Source of the DNA: Glycomyces sp. YM15 | GTDB lineage: Bacteria > Actinomycetota > Actinomycetes > Mycobacteriales > Micromonosporaceae | Reading direction: 5' to 3' | DNA: 64,000 nucleotides | Assembly: GCF_016918015.1 (NCBI RefSeq) | Contig: NZ_JAERMK010000001.1 | Span: forward strand, 388,805 to 452,804 | In this document: in pieces, positions 25,224 through 33,636 of the stretch | Layout: every line of letters starts with the position of its first letter | Numbering within the stretch: position 1 is the stretch's first letter | The notes under the pieces: model-generated | What the model was told of the DNA's origin: nothing | Databases searched by the model: none | Seen by the model: only the letters and a program-made list of their open reading frames with translations | Program-made: the position numbers and the translations under genes

Positions 25224-25634
25224 CTAGAAGATGTCGCCGTTGTCTCGGCGGCGACGCCACCGCTCCTCCATCCGGGAGGTGAAACCACCGGGTTTGGGGG
25301 GCTTCGAGCCGCCGACGGGCCGACTGGCTTTGCCGTCGACCGCCTTGAGCTTGACATTCGTGCCGCGGCGCTGCGCCCAAAGGCCGAGGATCAGACCGCC
25401 GAACATGAGCACCGCACCGATCGGAGCGCCGAACATGGCGACGTCGCCCCCTGCGATCACGGAGCCGATGACGACGCCGATCCCGATGACCGTGACGATC
25501 CCGGCCAGGATGAGCCTGCGCCGGGTCACGTGCGCCGGGTCGTGGGCGCGCACAGCAGAGGCGAACTGCGGGTCTTCGGACAAGGACTGCTCGATTTGCT
25601 CGAACAGGCGTTGTTCGTGATCGGAGAGCGGCAC
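25224..25634 (-). CDS. DUF3040 family membrane protein
   Basis: A 136-residue protein of the actinobacterial DUF3040 family. It opens with the family motif PLSDHEQRLFEQIEQSL, has two membrane helices (about 41-61 and 66-86), then a basic tail ending RMEERWRRRRDNGDIF. The function is unknown. The gene lies downstream of dinB on the same strand, as in other actinobacteria, separated by 170 bases in which I see nothing identifiable. Confidence 0.85.
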   Translation of the reverse strand: MPLSDHEQRLFEQIEQSLSEDPQFASAVRAHDPAHVTRRRLILAGIVTVIGIGVVIGSVIAGGDVAMFGAPIGAVLMFGGLILGLWAQRRGTNVKLKAVDGKASRPVGGSKPPKPGGFTSRMEERWRRRRDNGDIF

Positions 25635-25804
25635 GACACTCCTCCTGCGTTAGTGCTCCACGGAGCCGTCGCCAAGCCGGCGGCCCCACTGCTTGCATCC
25701 AAGTCTACGAGGCTTTCGCCCGAGGCGGAAGGCAGTTCGTGCTTGAATCAGTCCGTTCTGGCCTGGATGCGCGAGCTGACGGAGCCGCTTCGGTGCAATG
25801 GCGC

Positions 25805-27049
25805 TCAACGCCCGGGGTTCCCCGATTCCGGGGTGTCTACACGCGAGTCCCGGCGCTCCAGCCGGCCCGCCGAGCGGACCGCGCCCTTGCCGAATTTCGC
25901 GCTCGCCCGGTCGATCACGGTCTCGATGTCGCGCCAGCCGTGCTCGGGCTCGCCGAGCGCCACCTGACGGCCCACGGCGGCCGCCTCGACCAGGTGATCG
26001 AGCTTCACGCCGATGAGCCGCACCGGCGCCGTCGCCGCCGCGTCCGCCAGTTCTCTTGCAGCCGAATAAATCTCGCGACCCACATCGGTGGGCGCGGCGA
26101 GCATCCTCGAACGTGTGATCGTCCGGAAGTCACCGAAGCGGATCTTCACCGTCACGCCGCGGCCCGCCCAGCCCGCCGCGCGCGCCCTTGAAGCGACCTT
26201 CCGCGACAACTCCAGCAGCACCGGCCCCCACACCGCGCCGTCGGGGGCGTCGCGGTCGAACGTCGTCTCATTGCTGATCGACTTCTCGACCCGCTCGGGC
26301 CGCACCGGCCGCGGGTCGATGTTCCGCGAGAGCGCGTACAGGTGCTCGGCGCTGGCGGTGCCGACCGAGGAGGCGAGACTGTCGAGGTCGAGACGGGCCA
26401 GATCGCCGACGGTGCGCATGCCGAGCCGGGTGAGCTTCTCGGCGGTCTTCTCGCCGATGCCCCACACGGAGCGGATCGGCAGGCGGTGCAGGAATTCGAG
26501 CTCGGTGGCGGCGGGCACGACGCCGAGTCCGTCGGGCTTGGCGGCCTCGCTCGCGAGCTTCGACAGGAACTTCGTGGAGGCGATGCCCACCGTGCACGTG
26601 ATGCCGTGCTCGGCGCGGACGCGCGCGCGGATCGAGCGGGCGATCTCGGCGGGCGAGCCGATGAGGCGTCGCGCTCCGGCGACGTCCAGGAACGCCTCGT
26701 CGACCGAGATCGGCTGGACGTGCGGCGTGTACTCGCGGAAGATCGCCATGACCGCGCGCGAGACCTCTCCGTACGAGGTCGTGGGCGTCATGAACACGCC
26801 GTGCGGGCAGCGGCGGCGCGCGATCGCGGTCGGCAGGGCCGAGTGCACCCCGTATTCGCGGGCCTCGTACGAGGCGGCGGCGACGACGCCGCGGGGGCCG
26901 AGCCCGGCGACGATCACGGGCTTGCCGCGCAGGGACGGGTCGCGCGCGATCTCCACCGACGCGAAGAACGCGTCCATGTCGACGTGCATGATCCCGAGGC
27001 CGTCATCGGACAGCTCGGGACCGATGAACCGATGAAGATCGCTGGCCAC
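25805..27049 (-). CDS. dinB: DNA polymerase IV (DinB, Y family)
   Basis: A 414-residue translesion polymerase. The catalytic acidic residues lie in HVDMDAFFASVE and SVDEAFLDVAG; helix-hairpin-helix segments follow (VGIASTKFLSKLASEAAKPDG, SVWGIGEKTAEKL), and the little-finger domain contains FDRDAPDG and RLIGVKLDHL. The Pol IV steric-gate region is AFFAS. No C-terminal beta-clamp motif is obvious in the tail. GTG 27049 adds about 20 residues before the usual IMHVDMDAFF start, and translation might begin later. I found no LexA-type box upstream. Confidence 0.92.
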   Translation of the reverse strand: MASDLHRFIGPELSDDGLGIMHVDMDAFFASVEIARDPSLRGKPVIVAGLGPRGVVAAASYEAREYGVHSALPTAIARRRCPHGVFMTPTTSYGEVSRAVMAIFREYTPHVQPISVDEAFLDVAGARRLIGSPAEIARSIRARVRAEHGITCTVGIASTKFLSKLASEAAKPDGLGVVPAATELEFLHRLPIRSVWGIGEKTAEKLTRLGMRTVGDLARLDLDSLASSVGTASAEHLYALSRNIDPRPVRPERVEKSISNETTFDRDAPDGAVWGPVLLELSRKVASRARAAGWAGRGVTVKIRFGDFRTITRSRMLAAPTDVGREIYSAARELADAAATAPVRLIGVKLDHLVEAAAVGRQVALGEPEHGWRDIETVIDRASAKFGKGAVRSAGRLERRDSRVDTPESGNPGR

Positions 27050-27237
27050 CTCCGAAGCCTAACCAGAGGGTCCGACAACCGCCCGCAACCGAGCGGCGAA
27101 GCCCTCGCCCAGCGCCCATCTGACGCCCATGACCTGCGCTGACGCCCGAATGTCGGACCCGTGTGGGAGTGTGGTCGTTTTCGGTTGGTCGGAGGCGGAT
27201 GCGGGTGGGAAGGGGCATGCCCTACGCGCCGCGCTCG

Positions 27238-27269
27238 GCGCCCGGCGGTCACGCCCGACCACCGGGCGC
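27238..27269 (-). terminator. Hairpin after the phosphodiesterase gene
   Basis: A 13-bp stem with one G-T pair (27238-27250 with 27257-27269) lies just past the end of the phosphodiesterase gene and upstream of dinB. The rest of the 240-base gap holds only a weak match to repeat R1 at about 27150-27175. Confidence 0.6.
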
Positions 27270-27289
27270 GGCCACTCCCCGCTCGTCGC

Positions 27290-28450
27290 TCAGCCGTTGC
27301 GGTAGCTCCAGAGCGGGACCGCCATCTCCGCGGCCGTGAGGCCGCCGTGGTGGCCGATGAGCCTCGCCACATGCGGAGGCTCGCCCTCGACCCCCACGAT
27401 CGCGAACGTGTCCCGGCAGACCACCACCAGGTCCCCGATGCGCTCCCGGCTCGACTCGGTGACCTTCGGGCCGAACCAGCCGCGGTCGATCGCCTCGTCC
27501 TTGCCGATCACCTCGGCGCGACCGGCGACCGCCTCCGTCCACGCCTGCCGGACGTCCTCGATCGCGCCCGGCGCGGCGTACAGGTACCGCATCCGCCCGT
27601 CGCCCGCGACCGCCTCGACCGCGTGCGTCAGGTCGGGCCGCCGGTCCACGTGCAGCCGGTCGGTGATGTTCACCATGCCGTGGTCGGCGGTCACCAGCAG
27701 CGCCGCGTCCCTCGGCAGGCCGGTGAGGATCCCGTCGATCGCCTCGGCGACCTCCGCCACCGCCTCGAGCCACTCGGGCGAGCCGATCCCGTGGAAATGC
27801 CCTGCCGTGTCGACGTCCGGCAGGTACGCGTACACGAGGCTCCGGTCCCCGCGCGCCAGCGCCGCCAAGGTCCCCTCGGCGACCTCGTGCGGGGCGATCG
27901 CGGGGAGCCAGTCGGCGCCGCGGTAGATCGCGCGGGTCAGGCCGGTGTCGCGGAACGTCCCGTTCGAGACGACCGTGCAGACCACGCCTCCGGCGCCGGC
28001 CTGCTCGAAGCAGGTCGGCTCGGGCTGCCAGGTCTCGGGGTCGGGGGCGCCTTCCCAGCGGATGTGCGTGACCAGGTCGCCCGTGTCGGGGACGCGCACG
28101 GTGAAGCCGATGATGCCGTGCTCGCCGGGCGGCAGCCCGCACGCGAGGGACGCGAGGCTGATCGGGGTCGAGGACGGCACCGTGGCGGTGATCGGGGTGA
28201 GGGTGCCGAGTTCGCCGTGGTGCATCGCGCCGACGGTGGCGCTGGCCTGGGCGGCCTGGCCGAGGAGGTGGAAGCCGAAGCCGTCGAGGAGGAGCACGGC
28301 GATGCGGCGCACGCCGTCGAGCTCGGCGCTGCGCAGGTTCACACCTCGGGTGGGGATTCCAAGGGCCGCAAGGGCGGTCGGCATGACATCGGCGAGTGTG
28401 CCGGTGCCGTAGGCGGGCCGCATCGCCGTGAGGTACGGGCTCGAAGGCAT
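27290..28450 (-). CDS. Type I phosphodiesterase / nucleotide pyrophosphatase family protein
   Basis: A 386-residue alkaline-phosphatase-superfamily hydrolase. Metal-binding motifs are visible in order: LLLDGFGFHLL (first Asp), the nucleophile region TVPSSTPISLASL, YLPDVDTAGHFHG, TADHGMVNI and the late GHHGGLT. These match bacterial members annotated as nucleotide pyrophosphatase or alkaline phosphatase family proteins. No signal peptide is seen, so it is probably cytoplasmic; the natural substrate is unknown. ATG 28450 begins the frame with only a weak Shine-Dalgarno. Confidence 0.88.
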   Translation of the reverse strand: MPSSPYLTAMRPAYGTGTLADVMPTALAALGIPTRGVNLRSAELDGVRRIAVLLLDGFGFHLLGQAAQASATVGAMHHGELGTLTPITATVPSSTPISLASLACGLPPGEHGIIGFTVRVPDTGDLVTHIRWEGAPDPETWQPEPTCFEQAGAGGVVCTVVSNGTFRDTGLTRAIYRGADWLPAIAPHEVAEGTLAALARGDRSLVYAYLPDVDTAGHFHGIGSPEWLEAVAEVAEAIDGILTGLPRDAALLVTADHGMVNITDRLHVDRRPDLTHAVEAVAGDGRMRYLYAAPGAIEDVRQAWTEAVAGRAEVIGKDEAIDRGWFGPKVTESSRERIGDLVVVCRDTFAIVGVEGEPPHVARLIGHHGGLTAAEMAVPLWSYRNG

Positions 28451-28536
28451 GGCCCGAGGCTAGCCGGTTTCGTGTCGTTTCGGCCACACCACGGGGGAAA
28501 CGGGCTCGGCGTCCCGGTGGTCTCGCCGCGGGTTCG

Positions 28537-28611
28537 GGCTTCGGGGATGTCGAGGCCCGACCGGTAGGCGAGGGCGACGAGTCCGGCCCGGTCGCGCGCG
28601 TCGGGGTCCGC
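28537..28611 (-). pseudogene. Possible remnant of a LuxR-family regulator C-terminus
   Basis: In the 171-base gap between the phosphodiesterase and methyltransferase genes, the minus strand reads ADPDARDRAGLVALAYRSGL followed by DIPEA with no start codon. This resembles the end of LuxR/NarL helix-turn-helix domains (pattern GxRDRxxLVxxAYxxGL). It is only about 25 codons long, and the helix-turn-helix itself is missing. It may be a decayed gene end or chance. Confidence 0.35.
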
Positions 28612-28621
28612 CCGGGGCCGT

Positions 28622-29392
28622 TCAGCGCATGGGTTTGCGGGCGAGCAGGTGGATGTGGGTGGCCATGTCCCGGAAGGGGACCCGTGAGGCGGTGGCGAGT
28701 TCGAACTCGCGCAGGGCCTCGCCGGTGCCGGTCTCGCTCTTCGCGGCCGAGGCCGGGAGGAGGTCGCTGACGACGCCGACGCCGTGGACCTGCTCGGTGA
28801 CGAGGCCGGAGCCGCCGACGAGCGCGGTGAGCGTGGCGGTCTCGAAGCGGCGCTTGATGGTGTCGCGGCCGTCGATGACGCCGTCGACGTGCGTGAGCAG
28901 GTCGAGCGCGGTCTGGAAGTGGCCGGCGAGGGCTTTGCCGAGAACGGCGGCGATGCGGTTGGCGACGAGGATGCTCACCGCGCCGCCGGGCGCGCAGACG
29001 CGGCCGAGCGCGTCGAGTGCGGTGTCCGGGTAGTCGACCATCTCCAGGACCGAGTGGCACAGCACGAGGTCGGCGGTGCCGGGTTCGGCGACGTCGGGGA
29101 GTTCGTCGGCGTCGGCCTGCACGGCGCGGACGCGGTCGGTGACGTCCGCGTCGGCGGCGCGCTGGCGGAGGGAGGCGAGCGCGTTGGCGCTGGGTTCGAC
29201 GACGGTGACGTCGTGGCCGAGTTCGGCGAGGGGGACGGCGAATCCGCCGGAGCCGCCGCCGACGTCGAGGATGCGGAGGGTCGCTCCGGTGCCTGCGGCG
29301 AATCGCTCGATCTCGGCCGACAGGACCGACCACACCACGGCCATGCGCGGGTGGTGCCCGGTGTGCGTGATCTCTTTGGGAATGTCGACCAT
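28622..29392 (-). CDS. Class I SAM-dependent methyltransferase
   Basis: A 256-residue methyltransferase with the Rossmann motif I ILDVGGGSGGFAVPLA (residues about 42-57), the acidic ribose-binding VVEPSANAL, and motif IV DLVLCHSVLEMVDYP. The pattern resembles CmoA/SmtA-type tRNA-wobble or small-molecule methyltransferases; the substrate cannot be read. ATG 29392. The gene runs in the same direction as the TIGR03085 gene upstream. Confidence 0.85.
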   Translation of the reverse strand: MVDIPKEITHTGHHPRMAVVWSVLSAEIERFAAGTGATLRILDVGGGSGGFAVPLAELGHDVTVVEPSANALASLRQRAADADVTDRVRAVQADADELPDVAEPGTADLVLCHSVLEMVDYPDTALDALGRVCAPGGAVSILVANRIAAVLGKALAGHFQTALDLLTHVDGVIDGRDTIKRRFETATLTALVGGSGLVTEQVHGVGVVSDLLPASAAKSETGTGEALREFELATASRVPFRDMATHIHLLARKPMR

Positions 29393-29495
29393 GCGGCACA
29401 GCCTAGCGCCGCTGCGCCGCTCGGGGTAGGAGGGAGAGCTGAACGGTGCGGGCCTTCTCGGGCGGTGTGCGGGCCGGCCGGGCCGGGGCGCGGTT

Positions 29496-30092
29496 TCAGA
29501 CCGCGGTGTCGGCGCCGCGGAGGGCGGCGACGGCGTCGGCGTCGCCGGTGAGGCGGACCTGGGCGGCGTCGCGGCGGCCGCTGAGGTACAGCAGCAGCTC
29601 GGTTGGTTCGCCTTGCAGCACAGCGCCTCCGGGCGGGCCGAACCGGCGGGGGTCGCCGCCGGGCGGGCGCAGTTCCAGGCTGTGGGGTCGGATCTGGCGG
29701 GCGGCCCGCCGCCCGGCGAAGCCGCACATGCGCCAGGCGAGCGCGTCGAGGTCGGGGCGGTCGGTGCGCCGTGCGAGCCCGTTGGCGCGCCGGACGTCCT
29801 CGTGGTGGATGAAGTACTCGAGGCCGTTCATGAGGGTGCGCAGTCCCGGGAGGCGCCACGGCACCGGCGGCGGCCCGCCGCGCAGCCGTTCGATGAGGGC
29901 CGGCAGGCCTTTGGCCCTCTCGGCGGCCATGTGCTCGTCGGTGCCCCGAGTGAAGTGCTCGCGCAGCACCAGGTGCGCGGCGAGGTCGATGGTGTCCCAT
30001 CCTTCGCAGAGCGTCGGTGCGTCGGGGCCGAGTTCGGCCATCAGGTCGCACAGCGCTTCGCGTTCGCGCATGTCGATCGGTGCACCGCTCAT
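29496..30092 (-). CDS. TIGR03085 family metal-binding protein (DinB/mycothiol-type fold)
   Basis: A 198-residue protein of the maleylpyruvate isomerase-like superfamily, subfamily TIGR03085. Conserved parts are REREALCDLMAELGPDAPTLC, GWDTIDLAAHLVLREH (first metal-binding His), and LEYFIHHEDVRRAN with the two other His ligands. Relatives often use mycothiol or act as DNA-damage-inducible DinB-fold proteins; no reaction is known for this subfamily. ATG 30092 is used, and M8 is an alternative start. Confidence 0.82.
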   Translation of the reverse strand: MSGAPIDMREREALCDLMAELGPDAPTLCEGWDTIDLAAHLVLREHFTRGTDEHMAAERAKGLPALIERLRGGPPPVPWRLPGLRTLMNGLEYFIHHEDVRRANGLARRTDRPDLDALAWRMCGFAGRRAARQIRPHSLELRPPGGDPRRFGPPGGAVLQGEPTELLLYLSGRRDAAQVRLTGDADAVAALRGADTAV

Positions 30093-30148
30093 CGCATCGC
30101 TCCCTTGACCGGGCTCCGGGGAAGGAGCCGTCGGCTCCGATGCTATTC

Positions 30149-30185
30149 GCCGCGGCGGCCTCCCGCAGTGGGAGGCGGCCGCGGC
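30149..30185 (-). terminator. Hairpin after the tagA-type gene
   Basis: A 16-bp stem with one mismatch (30149-30164 with 30170-30185, loop GCAGT) lies 13 bases past the end of the glycosyltransferase gene. A second short hairpin (GGAGCC-GTC-GGCTCC) is at about 30124-30138. Confidence 0.7.
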
Positions 30186-30197
30186 GGCGAGGTCAGG

Positions 30198-30962
30198 CTA
30201 GTCGCGCAGGAACGGGGGCCGTTTGCGGATCGCCCGCAGGTAGGCCGGGTTGTTCCGGAAGTACCGGCGCCAGAGCCGCTTCGGCTCCTTCGTGAGCCGG
30301 TAGAACCATTCGAGGCCGTTGCGCTGCATCCACGGCGGGGCCTGCGGGACGAGCCCGGCGTGGAAGTCGAACGCGGCGCCCACGCCGAACATCGCGGGGG
30401 CGTTGAGGCGGTCGCGGTGGGCGGCCATCCAGCGCTCCTGCTTCGGCGTCGAGAGGCCCACCCACACCAGCTGCGCGCCGGAGTCGTTGATGCGCTTGAC
30501 TATGCCAGCGTCCTCCTCCTCCGTCAGGGGGCGGAAGGGCGGCGAGTACATGCCGGCGAACTTGACGCCCGGGAGGCGCTCGGCGAGCTTCTCCGCGAGC
30601 AGTTCGGGCACGCCGTCCTTGCCGCCGTAGAGGAACGAGGTCCAGCCGCGCTCGGCGGCGCGCGCGAGCACGTTGAGCATCAGGTCGGGCCCGTAGACCC
30701 GGTCCATCCAGTCCGCGCCGGCCTTGTGCCCGGCCCACACCATCGGCATGCCGTCGGGCGTGGTGAGCCCGGAGGCGTTGTGGATGGCGAGGAGCTCGGG
30801 GTCGCGCTGGGACTCCATGACGCCGTGCACGCCGGTGACGCACACGTAGTGGCGTTCGCCGGTGTCGACCCAGCGGGTCACCTCGGCGAGCGCCATCTCC
30901 TGGTTGACGGTGGAGACGCCCACGCCGAGGACGTCGACGCGGCGGATTCTCGGGTCGGACAT
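30198..30962 (-). CDS. WecB/TagA/CpsF-family glycosyltransferase
   Basis: A 254-residue GT26-type enzyme, usually adding N-acetyl-mannosamine(uronic acid) or a related sugar to a lipid-linked N-acetylglucosamine. Landmarks are the N-terminal TGVHGVMESQRDP, LTTPDGMPMVW (the catalytic Asp region), SFLYGGKDGV, LVWVGLSTPKQERWM and a basic membrane-proximal C-terminus (RLWRRYFRNNP). It is coupled to the epimerase gene by a TAATG overlap, so the two products probably serve the same surface polysaccharide. Confidence 0.92.
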   Translation of the reverse strand: MSDPRIRRVDVLGVGVSTVNQEMALAEVTRWVDTGERHYVCVTGVHGVMESQRDPELLAIHNASGLTTPDGMPMVWAGHKAGADWMDRVYGPDLMLNVLARAAERGWTSFLYGGKDGVPELLAEKLAERLPGVKFAGMYSPPFRPLTEEEDAGIVKRINDSGAQLVWVGLSTPKQERWMAAHRDRLNAPAMFGVGAAFDFHAGLVPQAPPWMQRNGLEWFYRLTKEPKRLWRRYFRNNPAYLRAIRKRPPFLRD

Positions 30963-31945
30963 TACAGGCTGTACTTAGCCTTGACCTGGTCGTAGACCCA
31001 CTCGTAGGTCTTCGTCATGCCCTCGCGGAGGCTGATGGACGGCTCCCAGCCGTAGTACTTCTGGATGAGCGTGTTGTCCGAGTTGCGGCCGCGGACGCCC
31101 AGCGCGCCGTCGACGTGCTTGAGCTCGATGTCGATCCCGGCGATGTCGGCGACCAGGTAGTACAGGTTGTTGATGGTGGTCAGCTCGGAGGAGCCCAGGT
31201 TGAGGGGCTCGGTGATGTCACCGCGGGTGAACATCTTGGTGCCGTGGACGCAGTCGTCGATGTAGGTGAAGGAGCGGGTCTGCTCGCCGTCGCCCCAGAT
31301 TTCGACCGTGGTCTCGCCCTTGAGGGCGGCGAGGGCGATCTTGCGGCAGGTGGCGGCGGGGGCCTTCTCGCGGCCGCCGTCCCAGGTGCCGACGGGCCCG
31401 TAGATGTTGTGGTAGCGGGCGATGCGGGTCTCGAGCCCGAAGTCCTCGCGGAAGTGGCGGCACATGCGCTCGGAGAACAGCTTCTCCCACCCGTAGCCGT
31501 CCTCGGCGTCGGCGGGGTAGGCGTCCTCTTCCTTCAGCGGCGCGATGTCCGCCTCGGTCTGCTTGTAGCCGGCGTACACGCACGCGGAGGAGGAGTAGAA
31601 GAAGCGGCCGACCTCGGCGTCCTTGGCGGCCATGAGCATGTGGGTCGAGGGCAGGACCGAGAGCATGCACAGGGCCTTGTTGTTCTCGATGAAGCCCATG
31701 CCGCCCATGTTGCAGGCGAGGTTGTAGACCTCGCCGGCGCCGTCGCCGACGGCCTCGCGGCAGGCGTCGAGGTCGGCGAGGTCGCGCTGGAGGTTCTCGG
31801 TGTCGCCGTGGACCTGGTACCACTCGTCGAGGGGCTTGACGTCGACGGCGCGGACGGTCTTGCCTTCGGCGAGGAGGCTCGCCACCAGGTGCCCGCCGAT
31901 GAAGCCGCCGGCTCCAGCCACTACCGCGTCCACGCTTGCCGCCAT
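30962..31945 (-). CDS. NAD-dependent epimerase, GDP-mannose 3,5-epimerase-like
   Basis: A 327-residue short-chain dehydrogenase-type nucleotide-sugar epimerase. The NAD-binding GAGGFIGGHLV is at the N-terminus, and the catalytic YxxxK is YGWEK. The segments NMGGMGFIENN, RYHNIYGPVGTWDGGREKAPAA, WGDGEQTRSFTYIDDCV and GVRGRNSDNTLIQ closely follow plant GDP-mannose 3,5-epimerase, so GDP-mannose is the likely substrate (giving GDP-L-galactose or GDP-L-gulose). ATG 31945 is preferred over a GTG six bases upstream because AGGAG is correctly spaced for the ATG. Confidence 0.88.
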   Translation of the reverse strand: MAASVDAVVAGAGGFIGGHLVASLLAEGKTVRAVDVKPLDEWYQVHGDTENLQRDLADLDACREAVGDGAGEVYNLACNMGGMGFIENNKALCMLSVLPSTHMLMAAKDAEVGRFFYSSSACVYAGYKQTEADIAPLKEEDAYPADAEDGYGWEKLFSERMCRHFREDFGLETRIARYHNIYGPVGTWDGGREKAPAATCRKIALAALKGETTVEIWGDGEQTRSFTYIDDCVHGTKMFTRGDITEPLNLGSSELTTINNLYYLVADIAGIDIELKHVDGALGVRGRNSDNTLIQKYYGWEPSISLREGMTKTYEWVYDQVKAKYSL

Positions 31946-31983
31946 CGTCACTCCTCAAGGTTTCGGATACGGGGAAAGAAGCC

Positions 31984-32955
31984 TCAGCCTACCTGCCGCG
32001 TTGACGCGCCCACCAGCCGGGAAATGGGGTGTAAGTCACCTTTGGAGGCGGTTTCCGGGGCGTTCGCGGGCTCGTTCGCGCCGCGCCGCAGCAGCTGCGC
32101 CGGGCCGATCACGAACAGGTCCGGGTCGGGGTCGGCGGCGATGGCGGCCTCGACGCGGGGGGCGATGCAGTAGAGGCGCGTCTTGGGGTCGCCGAGGAGC
32201 CGCCTGACGTAGCGGAGGCGTTTGAGCTGGCGTTCGACCATCTGGAACTTCCAGCGGATGGTGCCGAGCGCGATCGGCTCGCCGGTCTCGCTCCAAACGG
32301 CGAGCTCGATGGTGCGCAGCTGCCGGAAGCGCGGGTCGGGGACGGTGAGGCGGGTGGTCTGCGCGGCGGCCGGGTCGTTCAGCGCCCATTCGCGGGCGAG
32401 CCGGTGGAACTCGGGGCGGCACACGTACCGGTCGTAGCGGGCGTGGGTCATCCGCCACAGTTTTTCGGTGATGTACCCGCGCCGCCAGCGCGGGAGGTGC
32501 TGGGCGAGCATCGCGTAGTGGAAGCGCGCGAGGCGGTGCTCCATGGTCCAGAACGGCGCGTCGGGTTCGAGGGGGTTGGCGTCGGCGCGGATGAGGCCTG
32601 CGGCTTCGAGGCCCGGAAGGAGCACGTCGAGGTCGGTTTCGGACAGGCCGGTGGCGGCGCGCAGGTCGTAGGGGGTGCGGGGGCGGGTGGTGATGGCGGC
32701 GAGGACGTCGTCCGTGGGCTTGTCGGGCGCTTCGCCGAGGACGTCGGCGACGGCGCTCGCCGCGGTCTCGAGGAAGGGGCCTTCGGGTCGCAGGAACGCG
32801 GACTTGACCCAGGCGTCGGTCTCGCGGCGGTTCTGGGGCAGGTCGCCGGCCCGCGCCAGGAGTGCCGGATCGGAGCCGAGGAGGGCGTGGACGCTGACGG
32901 CCGTCTCGGGGTCGGCCACGCCTACGGACAGGATGGACTCGCGCAGTTCGTTCAT
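31984..32955 (-). CDS. Unknown protein with winged-helix and DUF234-like regions
   Basis: A 323-residue protein with no clear family. Residues about 100-170 read like a winged helix (YDLRAATGLSETDLDVLLPGLEAAGLI) followed by FWTMEHRLARFHYAML, reminiscent of the winged-helix plus DUF234 end of archaeal-type STAND ATPases, but the ATPase half is absent. The remaining C-terminal half is basic, with a nuclease-like feel (IRWKFQMVERQLKRL, DPKTRLYCIAP), which is only an impression. ATG 32955 was chosen over a TTG 21 bases upstream; neither has a strong Shine-Dalgarno. It lies 38 bases upstream of the epimerase gene and may share its operon. Confidence 0.55.
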   Translation of the reverse strand: MNELRESILSVGVADPETAVSVHALLGSDPALLARAGDLPQNRRETDAWVKSAFLRPEGPFLETAASAVADVLGEAPDKPTDDVLAAITTRPRTPYDLRAATGLSETDLDVLLPGLEAAGLIRADANPLEPDAPFWTMEHRLARFHYAMLAQHLPRWRRGYITEKLWRMTHARYDRYVCRPEFHRLAREWALNDPAAAQTTRLTVPDPRFRQLRTIELAVWSETGEPIALGTIRWKFQMVERQLKRLRYVRRLLGDPKTRLYCIAPRVEAAIAADPDPDLFVIGPAQLLRRGANEPANAPETASKGDLHPISRLVGASTRQVG

Positions 32956-32988
32956 AGCGCTTGCGATGCTACACAAGTGCTGCGCGGG

Positions 32989-33492
32989 TCACAGTTCGCG
33001 GAACATGAGGTGCATGCCGACGAGGCCCTCGGCGGGGTGGCGGAAGGTCGCGGGGAGGACCGCGAGGGTCCGGAACCCGAGGGAGTGCCAGAGGTCGACG
33101 GCGCGGGTGTTGGTGGCGACGACGGCGTTGAACTGCATGGCGGTGAAGCCGTCTGCCTTGGCGCGGGCGAGGGCGGCCTCGCCGAGGGCGCGGCCGATGC
33201 CCTTGCCGCGCACGGAGGGGTCGACCATGAAGCCGGCGTTGGCGATGTGCGAGCCGCGGCCGACGTGGTTGGGGTGGATCTCCGCGATCCCGACGACACG
33301 GTCGCCGCCCGCGCCGTCCTCGATGACGGCGACGAGGGCGCACGCGGGCGCCTCCTTCTCGATCCAGAAGGCGCGCAGGCGTTCCTCGGCGGTGTCGGCT
33401 TCCCACGTGAAGTGCTCGCCGGAGGCGACGATCGGCGCGGCGAAGGCCCACACGGCGGGCCAGTCCTCGGGGCGGGCGTCACGGATCTGCAT
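32989..33492 (-). CDS. GNAT-family N-acetyltransferase
   Basis: A 167-residue acetyltransferase. The acetyl-CoA-binding motif A is VDPSVRGKGIGRALGEAAL (R-G-x-G-I-G), preceded by the beta-4 strand HIANAGFMV, and followed by FNAVVATNTRAVDLWHSLGF. It resembles phosphinothricin/L-amino acid N-acetyltransferases, but the substrate is not determinable. ATG 33492 gives the standard MQIRDARPEDW start; longer frames upstream run into repeat sequence. Confidence 0.85.
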   Translation of the reverse strand: MQIRDARPEDWPAVWAFAAPIVASGEHFTWEADTAEERLRAFWIEKEAPACALVAVIEDGAGGDRVVGIAEIHPNHVGRGSHIANAGFMVDPSVRGKGIGRALGEAALARAKADGFTAMQFNAVVATNTRAVDLWHSLGFRTLAVLPATFRHPAEGLVGMHLMFREL

Positions 33493-33547
33493 GGCCTGGA
33501 AGCCTAGTCGAGGCCCGCGCGGCGCCGATGCCCCGCTCCGAGCATCG

Positions 33548-33619
33548 ATGTCGCACCCGGATGCCAGGGGTCGTACCGGGGCCCATCGATGTCCGTTTCG
33601 CCAGGACACTCCGTTCGCC
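33548..33619 (+). repeat. Dispersed intergenic repeat R1, copy 1
   Basis: Starts ATGTCGCACCC, contains CCAGGGGTCG, then CCCATCGATGTCCG and TTCGCCAGGACACTCCG. It is the more diverged of two tandem copies in this gap. Confidence 0.65.
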
Positions 33620-33636
33620 TTCGGCCCCAACGAAAC

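Noticed and set aside
27050-27160. LexA/SOS box upstream of dinB
   Set aside because: Searched for GAAC-N4-GTTC-type palindromes and found none in the 110 bases before the gene; the TTGAAC palindromes at 50.7 kb are 24 kb away and of different spacing.
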